A stretch of DNA of 60,000 nt from Bolinopsis microptera (taxonomy: Eukaryota > Ctenophora > Tentaculata > Lobata > Bolinopsidae). The translations under genes and the position numbers were made by a program. The notes beneath the pieces are model-generated. The model was given only the letters and a program-made list of their open reading frames with translations. It made no database searches and had not been told where the DNA came from. Position 1 is the stretch's first letter, and each line of letters opens with the position of its first letter. Location of the stretch: positions 18,834,103 through 18,894,102 of the forward strand of contig NC_087072.1 in assembly GCF_026151205.1 (NCBI RefSeq), read 5' to 3'. Below, piece by piece: positions 37,601 to 49,600 of the stretch.

Positions 37601-40600
37601 AAAATGTATCGTTTTTTGTCTCACACTTTACATATTTATATGTGGCGTTATAGCTCACACTCTCTCAACGGAGAACTAATCTAAAAGAAGATATTGTCTG
37701 CCATAGTTCTTGCTATGTATAGTGCTACAGGTTACTTACGGCTAGTAACAATATCATATGGGAGGTGGGTCCCGCCATCTAATAGATTTAACACCGCTAT
37801 TTCATTGGCCAGCTATGTGAAGCTTTACAAACTCCCGTTACAGCACCAGTCTGTTCAGTTCTCATCTAAAACACTATATTTGCTTTACTACTGATATTTT
37901 TACCGACTGGCCAACAATGTCTCCTGTCTTCATTAATAAGAACACAAAGATTGGTGGTCTTATCGGTATTATTACAGTAAAACCTCTCTATACCGTGAAC
38001 CTCTCTATACCGTGTTCATTTCTTTCACCCGATCTGTAGGTCGTGTTTGGTCAGCTTGTGAAAAATACTTGGTTTATTTAAGTTCATATCGGTATTGGTG
38101 GTGATGTTAGTCCATATCGAGCTGAATTCCATCGCGATATCTCATATCTCAGAATTCTGGCTGATCCTGGTCTTATGTGAAATGTTTGCTTGTCCACCAA
38201 ACCGAACCAAAAATCATTAATTAAAGTTTCAAATCAATGACTTATATAGATTATAGTAAGGGATCGTTCACATGTTACGTAAACCAGCTGTTTACGTTTG
38301 AAAAGTGGCTGGCGGAGGGGGTTCTAAAATGGCCACAATTTTGTTTATATAATGCTAATATGTGAACTATTTCTAAGGGAATTCTGTGAGGCCAATGCTA
38401 CTGGTAACATCTGAATTTCTGTTTTAACAGTCATTTACCCAATTTCCTGACCAACATGACTATTTACCATTGTCAAATAATAAATGAGAACCATGAATCA
38501 CCGTTTTCAATAGTAAATACCTATTCTCCGCAATGCATGCCGCCATTTGGTTGGCGTTTGAGACACTTGTTAGTATGATCCACTCTCCATGAACACTGCG
38601 CTATTATTGGTATGACAATAATATGCTCGACCGCGTGGAATTAATAAATAAACTACCAGCTCCTCAATGCTATAATATTATCTCTAGAATACTATATACC
38701 AATTGTGCTTGTTACCGTTGACAAAGTGACATGGCGATGTTGCGGTTAAAGCTTGTCGTTATTTTAATACTGACACTCCGATAGTTAATGTGATTGCTTC
38801 ATATTTTATAGCATATTTTTCATCACATTTTATATATAGCATTTTATTGCAAAATCTTTGCCTGCAAGAAATTAGGCTATATCTGATAGATTGCTTCTCC
38901 TGTTAATATTTAAATGATCAAGCTCCTTATGTGTATTTTTTTATAAGCAAGAAATCGGTATTCATGGTTGAGCAAACAATTAAGGCCACAGGGGGGGGGG
39001 GGGTTTCCGAGGTGGACAAAATATTTTTTGCCAGTTGGCAGACCACGTACTACGCTCGCACACCACCCCTAGCTCCCCAGAGCGCCTAGTTTATCGTAAA
39101 ATTGAGATTAACTAATGCCTATTCAATCAGTTAAGGCCACAGGGGGGGGGGGGGGGGGTCCGAGGTCAATTTTGAGATTTTGAGATATGTTGTAGAGCTC
39201 GATCTAAATTTTCAAATGCTTTCGTCCTTACCGAAAACAAAGTTTCCTATTTGAAGATATTGCGCGTAGAATGTTGAGGTTTACCTGTAATTCTATTGTA
39301 AATGAAAACTTTATATGAAATTGTGTTCAAAATCTATCTCCTTTTTCAGTTTATTACTTAGAACCTTGTAACTTGGCAACAATGTTCTTCAAGGTATTTT
39401 GAGTTTTTGTTATGTAACGATTTATGATATCTTGCTCCAAAGCTGAGATATGAGGTTAACCATGAGTGTGGGTTACAAAATTTAAAATGGTTAACCTCAT
39501 AAAAAGAGTTAGGAGCAAAATTACAACAATCGTTACATAACAAACTTTTAAATTTATGTCAGGAACATAAGTTCCAAATTTGAGGTGAAATAGATAAAAG
39601 CTCTAGGAGAAGATAGGTTTTTGAGGTGGTAAATAAATTGTTCAGGAGAGTCAAAAGACTGATTCTGAGAAAATATGTTAACCTCAATTTTCCAACAAAT
39701 AAAGGACATATAATAGTTCTGTTCACATTGGATGGCCAATTGATCTAAGATGGCAAGTACGTACGGTACGTACCTTTAAATTAGCTGTACGGTACGTACT
39801 TAATAAAGTAGGCTGAAATGTACAAATCCAGTTGATAACAATGGACAAGCGTAGATTAAGGTTGCGACCTGAGCTAGCTGAAAAGCTGATGTTCGTATAC
39901 TGCAACAAAAGGATGAAGCTTTGAGTTTAACGATAATTACAAGTAGTAGTAGTGTAGTACCGGTTAATTTGTGTGTTTATTTTCGACTTCTAGTTCTATC
40001 TCAAAAATTATGATGATAATACTAATCAAAAATTGCAAGTAATTCACTGAAGTTAATTCTAAAAATTTGAAAAAAAATTGTACCTTACAGTGCCTGTACG
40101 GTACGTACCTTTAAAAGTAGCTGTACCGTACGTACTTAAAGCCCTGTACCGTACGTACTTGCCATCTAAGCAATTGATACCCATTGATAAGTTTAACTTG
40201 TGATGAGAGCAACAAAATGTTAAGAACTGGTTATTTGTGAGGTTAACTGATTAAAAAGGCAATAGTTAACCTCAATTTTACGAAAAATTAGGCGCTCTGG
40301 GGGGCTTAGGGTGGTGTGCAAGCGTCAGATAGTACGTGGTCTGCCAACTGGCAAAAAACGTTTTTTCGACCTAGGATCCCCCCTGTGGCCTTAACCTCGC
40401 TAATAACCAGTTCTCCAGCGCTGGATAGCGACAACTAGCGCTGGATGGCGACAACTAGCGCTGGATGGCGACAACTAGCGCTGGATAGCGCTAGTTGTCG
40501 CCATCCAGCGCTAGTTGTCGCGTTTTGAATATCGCAAAAGAACCGAACTATTATATGCCCTTTATTTGTTGGAAAATTGAGGTTAACATATTTTCTTGAA

Positions 40601-43600
40601 AATCAGTCTTTTTGCTCTCCTGGAACCACCTTTAAAACCTATCTTCTCCCCCCCCCCCCCTGCCCCCTTAAACTTGACTATTGCAGATCACCTCTACTTT
40701 CAACAAATGTGACAAGATCTATGCTTTGATGGGATTCAGAAAATCGCCCTTGAAGCCGTACAGATTCGCGGCCCCGATATCAAGCCTCTAATAAATTAGC
40801 TAATTCCGCTCAATTTTCTCCGCCACAGAAAATTCCACCAAATTATTTGTGGCCCCAAACTTTATGCCTCTAAACTACCACCTCATTTGAGTGCTGTTAT
40901 TTGAAATTGTCACAACTCCATCAGTCCATTTGCATTGTGCACTATGGATGCTGAGTGATTGTTTTTGTGATGCTTTGATTGTATTTGTCATGAATTATTT
41001 AGCGGGCTTCTTAGACCTATTCTAGAGTGGTAATAGTACGGGTTAGTAGCTAGGGTATTGCCAGGCTGATTATCGCCTTATTACCATGGTAAGGTGCTGG
41101 TATTGTTTTTTTAAAGAGTAGTAATAGATACGATAACCACCTGCTACTACCAGTACCACATGAAAAACACTGGCAAGAAACTAGGAATGTTGATAAAACG
41201 CTATTTCCCTCGGACTTGCTGATACTTGGACTTTGCGGTTTGAAGACGTAAAACTCGTTAAATGGGTTTACGAAATGCAGTGCCAATGGTAAAAATACGA
41301 TACCACAACAAAATATGATACCAGATAATAAAAAAGTAACCGATATCGATCAATTCAGCATATATATAGTCTCAAGTCTATTGCAATTTGCATTAGGGCA
41401 TTTCTCCTCGTGATATATTCCCTCGTGATTCGGGTTCTCGTTCTACTGACTCCTCTTATCTCTAGATCCTGCGTCATCATTCCTTCCACTCCCGTCTTCT
41501 CTCCGTTGTCACGAGCGTGGAAATTCCCATCAGCAGTCAGCACCGGTCCTTAACTGTATTAAGAGTGTTCAACTTTTAAGCCTGTAAGTTATTTTGGAAA
41601 TCCAAGATAATCTACAACAGTACTGAGCAGCTAGTTACAATTATGAGGTCATGTCTCACAGTTCCACATACAATTTATGATGTGGAACTTCAACTGCCAA
41701 AATGGCCATACAACATATCCTCCCCACAAAATTGTGCGGAAGTTCTCCGGTGCAATGCAACGGATAACTTTGCAATCTAATCTGCGCTATCAATTGATAC
41801 ACAGTATGGACCGTTTCCCACTAATCAACAAATAATCATACCCTCACAAACAATTGCTTGCGTTATCCTAGATCAATTTCTCCAAGTTGCTGAAAAACCA
41901 CAATCGTCTCAACTCTCATCAGCTCCTTCATCTCCTTTTCTGCCATCCCATCTGTAACATCATCTTTGTCGTCCCCATGGTCCTCTATGATCTTCACTAG
42001 GTTCCAACACCCTCGGGAGAATTCTCCCGCCTGACTTTTGATATAGAATTCGATTATCTTCTTTCGCTCCTTCTTTGTGTCGCTCCTCCTGTTTCTCCAT
42101 TCCACAGCAGCCCGCTGCTGTTCCGTTATTCCATAGCATACTTCCTTTCCTGCCAACTCCATTCGCAGCGCCAAACGCTAAAACGCTTCAGAACAAAAAC
42201 GCTTCTGAACAAATACATTCATTTCCGTGCTCATTATGTCTGAGATTATGATCCTTGCCCTAGAGGGAATTCCCTCGGGCAAGGTAGCTGCATCAAAGTC
42301 CATATCCCCTTCCAACACCTTCGCCTCCTTCAACCGTCTCATAAATACAGGTTCTGGTACTCTGCTACTGTCCGCTTCCAGCTGCTACCTCCATACTCCT
42401 GCATTATCTCCTCTCCCAGACAGATCTCCCAAATAAAGTCCACTATCTGCGCTTGGCCTTGGAATTCCATCCAAGCTGAGTCTTATGTTCTCCCTCTGTC
42501 TCTCCCTGGATATCATTGTAACCTCTGTCTCGAACACTTCATGCTGTCTCCCTCCTGGTTTGCTCCGTCTGTTCTGCATCATATCTTCGAAACTCTTCCA
42601 GTCTCCTTCCTGAGAACCTACGATGTGCCGACTCCCTCCTGCTAATCTTTTCTCTCCTCGTGTGTACCCTATTCCTCTCCAAGTCCGCTCTTCTTCTCTC
42701 GCCTTCTCTGCGAACGTCCCAACCCTGATGATCCCAATTTGAATTTATTAAGTGCTGCCCTCTCCAGCCTTGCTGTGTCTCTCTTCTGTTCGCTTCTTCT
42801 GTTAATCTGCTCCGCACCATCTGTTTCCTGACTGTCAAGTCCCTCCATCTCGTTTCCTCTCTCTGTGTGTCTCTCATCGGCTTCTCTTCTTGCTCGAGCT
42901 CTCTCCTGCTCCCTAGCTACGTCCCTCTGTCTCTGTCGTTGTCTCTCTCTATCTTCCTCTCTCTGTCTGATCTCCTCTCATTATCTCTGGAGAAACAATG
43001 ACTGTTCTCAGCTAGCAAGCTCTTCAACTCATCCTTCAACTGAGGAGTGATGTCAATATTATCTACCCTGAGTTGTTTGTAAAGATCCTCCATATCTCGC
43101 CATCTACTGTTCTCCCTAAAGACCTCTTCCGGCTCTGCATCCTCCAACCTGGGTATATCTAGCGTAGCAGAATAGGCTTCCCCCTTTCTCACTCTCCTCA
43201 CTCCCCTAACCCTATTGGGAGTCTCCTCAATGGGTTCCATGGATGGTGGACAGTCAGTTTGTCAGAAAATGTCGTGTGCTTCAAAATTGAAGAAACAAGA
43301 AGCACACTCTCATTGTCATTCATCATTTTCTCCACGCCCTCTATCTTCTCTGCTAATCTCACCGCCTCCCCACATGATGTGAAGCTAGCTACATTGAGCT
43401 GCTGCATCATATTTTTTTCTCCGCAATCCACGTAAAAGGGCAAGAAGACAATTCTCTTCTGCCACCGTTTCATCCAAGTATGCAATACTCGATTTCTGTC
43501 TCAAAAGAAAAACGTACTCACTTATGTCTTCCCCATTCGCTGCCGGCAGTTGAGCAGTTCATTCTTGAGCGCCGTTGCCTCGTTGCCATAGATAGCTCGC

Positions 43601-46600
43601 TTGTATAATGCACAAAAAAGCTCAGGATCACTCTTCTCCCTGTCGCTCAGCCTGACTGCTCTCAATATTGAATACGTTTTATCGTCTACGTTCTGGAGCA
43701 AACGCTCATGCAGAAATGGACTCTTCATCCTGGTGATCCTCACATACGAGAAAAATCTCTCACAAAACATTGAAAAATCCTCTCCCTTTTCAAACCTTTT
43801 CAATCGAGCTGCTCGGGATAACTTTGAATTCAAAATTTCCCCTGATCCGTCATGATCACCTTCACTCTCGCTAACCTCCAACTCTGAATCGCCTGCGCCT
43901 AACACTTCTTTTTTAATCCCTTTCTCAGCACAACTGCAATTTTCTCTCGCTCTCTCCAACTCCTCCTTAGCCTCAGCAATTGCTGTAGCTTTCTCCTCCT
44001 CCTCTGCTCAGCTCAGTAGTCAAGTGTATTAACCAATTGATTAATCAATCAATTTATGATGTGGAACTGCCAAAATGGCCATTATAGAACAATGTAACAA
44101 TCATTTCCTACGTATCACCGCACGTCACGTGATATAGAGGCAGGGTATTACCATGGCAACCGTTTTTGCTCTAGACTAGTAATAACTTGGTATAACCAGG
44201 GTGACTATAGCCTGCCTGGTATTGTTTGAAACATCACCAGTCTACAGTCTAGAATGGTTATAAATAAATCGTTCCAATAGAGTTAAGTAAATATTAAGCT
44301 AACTCGACGGAGGTAAGTTAGCTAAGGTACATTGTTACTGTTAGCTAAGGCACATGTATATTCAATATTAATGTAGTTGATATTTCTGAGCAAACCTGAC
44401 CAGGACGGAGGACTAGTCGAGTACAAAGCAGATATGACAAAGGTTCATAATTAACATAAGATTATTTTTGAATGATTCGTTCCTTAAATATTATCTTTTC
44501 GTAAAATGGTCATAAGTACCCCCCTCATAGCCAGGGTAAAAAAATAAAAGTGAGCTCCAATGTGTTATTAACTCGTAAATAGCCACATATTTTACCACAC
44601 GACTCATGTGGTGCTGTCCAGTGTCCACTAATGCACTGTTATTGTTTAGTTTACAATATAAACTTGGAAATGGTGAAGCGTTAAAGTTGAGATCTTTAAA
44701 TAGCTCCTTTCTTAGTACATATCTTCCTCATGAAATATACCACCACTCTGTAATCTTTCCTCCGTAACTTCTCAACCACGCTGTCTAATACTGCTCCTTC
44801 ATAAATACTACACTATATTTGAAACTCTCATGCTCATCGTATCTTCTTCACGACTCTTTATTCGTAGAATCTATCGTCTTCCAAATGACAATTTAATGGG
44901 TCATTCCATCACATATCATGCATAGATGTATCAGCCGCGGACCATTTTAATGATATTTTGCCACACTGTCAATATTTTCTTAGAGCAACATAGGCTTATA
45001 CGTCGTAAGTCATTATGTCCTTGTGAACTACTTGAACGTGTTTCATCTTCAAGCTTGATCGTAGAATTCCTTACGTTTGTGTGTACCGACTAGTCGGTTT
45101 GCAATTTAAGGCGTATTCATGTTGGTACCGATAGGGAGCCAGGGTGTTGTCTCTATCGCTCACAAATTGACTTACTTTAGCTGCTATTACATTTAGTTTT
45201 AGTTTTATAACTACCGAGATATTTGTCTTTCCTTGTGAATCTTATCATCTTGGTAGAGTCTCCAAACAATAATTATCATATCTTACCAGTAACACTAACA
45301 CTTAGTGATATAGCCATCGCGTCGTGATTAATTAATTAATACTAATAATATAATAGTTTATAGTGTCCATTGTGCATTTGATAGTGTACTGTGTGCAGTG
45401 TGCACTTTATAAGTGATTGCTTGACATGTCTGATTATCTTGCTATCAGTGTCTCTTATGTTATCTGCCCAGTACTTCAGCTTCCAACGTAGTTCAGCTCT
45501 TCTTGAGCAAATTAAATGAGAGTCTTTTTTAGCACACCATAATTAAGTATTTTTAGTAAGTACTAAGTTCTTTGTCGATAGTCTGCTTGATAGGTTTTTG
45601 TATAAGGAGCTTGATAAAAGATTAAGATTTATGTGAAATAAACTTATTTAGTTATCAAGGTAATGAGGAAGAATAAAAGTCGTTTTAAATAGAACGGTGT
45701 TATCGTTAGTTTTACAATTATACTGAGTCAGCAATTCCTACAGACAAACCTATGAAATTGTTTTATCTTAGATATTTCTTGATGGCAGAGCATGGTTAAC
45801 ATGTTATACTAGACGCAGTATAAATTTATCTCTCTTGCCATCTGGCATTAGCTCTTTTAAAGCTTTACTTTGAAATTTGCTCAGTAAATATATGCTGGTG
45901 ATACGTAAAGATATAGTAACTGTATCATTATTTATTGATCTTGAACAGCATTTATAAATTTGATGTTAAAGTGTTTTAAGATAAATGTTAAACTTCGTCT
46001 ATTGGCTACAAATTCTCGGGCTCAAGGTTGTTGGTAATGTTTTCCCATTGCTGTTGATTTGTTGCCATCCCTTACAGATTTGTAGTGTTCCCAGGCTTTA
46101 TTTCCTTTGAACCTGCCGGTTTCACCGATGTAGTATAGTAATCTAAAAGTCGTTTTCAATAGAACGGTGTTACTGTTAGTTTTAAATTTACTGAGTCTAG
46201 TATCACATGTTTAAAAAATCAAAAACTTGCCTTTCCAATCGTACAAACAACTCCTTTTTGCTAAATTCCGATTTTTCTTTATTTGGAGCAGTTTTCATTA
46301 CCGAATTCACGTATTTTCATTGGTCGTGAGATTGTCCAGTTTTAGTCGAGGCTTCAATTATATGAGATGTTAGGTCCTGATGCACAAGGTTCTGGTGCAA
46401 TACGACGTGGAATGTGTATCTTGCTATCAGCGAGGCTCGATCCGCCTCCTAAAGAACATTATAATCTAAGCCTCTGTCTCAGCATCGAGTATGTCACGCA
46501 GAAAAAGTTGTCTTTTGTTTAATCCCGAGCGTAGCAGTCCTTCGTGCGTTTGGTAGGAGGTTCGAAGCCGGGTAGCTTGCCAGCCGTTCAATATTCTAAT

Positions 46601-49600
46601 GGCGTAAAGAAAGTATTTTGACTGAAGTATTAGTTTTTGAAAACATCATTTGGAGCAAGTTTCGTCACTGACTCCACGTATCTCAGCAACTAGTTTGGAT
46701 CATAATTTACAAAGGACAAACAAGACAAAAAGTATAAGTATTAGTACTCAACTTTTATTGCTCTTTATTTCATGTATCCGTCGTATATTAAGTAATTTGT
46801 TGCTGAGAAGAGGAAGGCGGTGATGAAACTTGCTTTAAATACTATAATTTAAATAGTAGTAATACTGCTTGACTGTAGCTCAATCCTACGGGCGGTATAG
46901 TTTTTAGTTGACTCGAGTCTGAGCTCTAATCACTATAATCGCTTCTTATCTTTAAAATCAAGCTTTAGAGGTCAACACCCGTTTAAACTGCACACACTAG
47001 ATTGAGAGCACTAATCACTGCGAATTATTTATTTCTTATTGTTAAACTCATGATTTAGTAGTCGACGCTCTCATACAGTATACACCGTGCGCGTTCGATT
47101 TTAGTTAATATAATTCTTAAAAGCACCAAATCGACATTAACAAAAATGAAGAGTTATGTCCGTAGATTGGGCCCTGGAATAACCACAGAGCTATTATTAT
47201 AATAAACTAATTAAGTGAGGAGCTGTTTGAACAGTTAGAATCTATTGAATAACAGATCAGTGCAATTATATGTTTTATTTACACCGTTCTTATTATTTAC
47301 ATCACTAGATAAATGGAAGCCCGTGCAGGAGCTACTTTCGTCCTCATTGTCTTTGTTTTGGTGACCCTCAGGTTCTTTATTCAGTATTCACATACATTAA
47401 AATGACTAGCAGGAACCGTCTAACCCTAAAATGGTGTCAAGACTCAAGAGACTAAAACAATTATTACCTATTTAATTCGCATTTTTGACACCACTTGGGG
47501 TACCAAATTTTGATCTCTAAAACTCCTATTTCTTGGCCAATTTTTTATTTTTTCATGCTGATTTGGAGGCCATTAAAGCATTTGACCCAGTCAAGAAAGT
47601 TTCAGTTGTATATCTTTTACGGTTTTTGCAGAAATTTGCGTTAAAGTTGATGCCGTGGTGTCAGTAAAATGGCACAGATAAATATTTAGATAAGAGATAA
47701 GATAAGAGTACATTTTTAACGGCTTTCAGTTTCTTTTTTAAATTTCAGTTCATCAGATTTTCCCACTGCTTTTAGTTTGTATTTATTCTCAATTGTATAT
47801 GATTCGTATTTGTTGTAGTTACTTTAATGATATAATTTCTCAGAATTGATGTAAATAAACGATGCAAAGACTTTCGAAGATCTAATCACAACCGCTTTCT
47901 TTTATTGTGTATATAGAAATATATATATATATTTCATGGCTGGACTTCTACACAATAAAAGAAAGCGGTTGTGATTAGATCTTCGAAAGTCTTTGCATCG
48001 TTTATTTACATCAATTCTGAGAAATTATATCATTAAAGTAACTACAACAAATACGAATCATATACAATTGAGAATAAATACAAACTAAAAGCAGTGGGAA
48101 AATCTGATGAACTGAAATTTAAAAAAGAAACTGAAAGCCGTTAAAAATGTACTCTTATCTTATCTCTTATCTAAATACTAAATCTCTTACTAAATACTAT
48201 ATATATATATATATATCGTCTCGCTTTATATATAGTAAGATTGTTCTAACATAGTATAGACTAATTGTGCAAAGTTAGAGTTAAAACTCTTAAAGAAAAG
48301 TCATTTTTAAGGGTTTTTAAATTCAAGTAAATTGAGCTGGTTACTTCAAACTTGGAATTATTCAAACTAAGGAATTTATAACTCTGTACAGTGTCAAGGG
48401 ACAACTATGGGACTAGTAAATTCTATGTAAAAAATGTGCGAGAAACTGCAGAAAACCGCTAATTATCGTCCAAAATTTGGTCGCCAGATTTCATTTGCAG
48501 TAGTCGTTGCCATGGTTGCGGTTTTCTTGCATGTGTATTTTTTTAAAGCTGCGATTCAAGTCGTCCGTCATTTTTATTTGCAGCTTTATTTCATTCCTTT
48601 ATTATACTGGGGGGGGGGGGGGGGGGGGGGTGTCACGTCCGTCTATGTCCGCTTGTCTCATATAATCCAAAAAGGACAGGACATAGGCGGACATAGGCGG
48701 ACATAGGCGGACATAGACGGACATAGACGGACATAGGCGGACATAGGCGGACATAGACGGACATAGGCGGACATAGGCGGACATTAATGGACACCTTAAT
48801 TGCTAAACAAAATGTTCAATTTTTGCTGTTATAGGGGGATCATGTTTTTTGTCCGTTCGGTACCCTATATTTTCAAAACGGACAAAAAATAGAGCGGACA
48901 AAAACGGACAAAAATGGACAAAAACGGACAAAAATGGAAATAACATTTAGATGCTTCCTCCTACTCTTCCTCCTCCTCCCCCTGGGTCTTCCTGATCTTC
49001 CTCAGTCCTCTTCCTACTCCCCTCCTCAGTCCTCCTCCTACTCCTCCTCCTCGTCCTCAGTCCTCCTCATCAGTCCTCAACAGTCCTTCTCCTCCCCAGT
49101 CCTTCTCCTCCTCCTGGGTCCTCCTCCTGGGTCCTCCTCCTCCTCTTCATCCTCCTCCTCTTCCTCCTCAGTCCTCAGTCCTCCTCAGTCCTCCTCCTCA
49201 TCCTTCTCCTCAGTCCTCCATCCTCCTCCTCAGTCCTCCCCCCCTCCTATTCAGTCCTCCTCCTCCTCCTTCTCAGTCCTCCTCCTGGTCCTCCTCCTCC
49301 TGAGTCCTCCTCCCCCTCCTCCTCCTCTTCCCTCTCAGTCATCCTCCTCAGCCATCCTCCTCAGTCCTCCTCCTCAGTCCTCCTCCTCCTGGGTCCTCCT
49401 CCTCCTCTTCATCCTCCTCCTCTTCCTCCTCGGTCCTCAGTCCTCCTCCTCCTGGGTCCTCCTCCTCATCCTTCTCATCAGTCCTCCTCTCCCCAGTCCT
49501 CTCCCAGTCCCCCTCCTTCTCCTCCTCCTATTCAGTCCTCCTCCTCCTCCTCCTCCTCCTCAGTTCTCTTCAGTCCTCCTTCTCATTTCTCCTAAGTCCT

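Noticed and set aside
47683-48177. MicroRNA precursor
   Set aside because: The arms are far longer and more perfect than a microRNA hairpin; a palindromic duplication is the better description.
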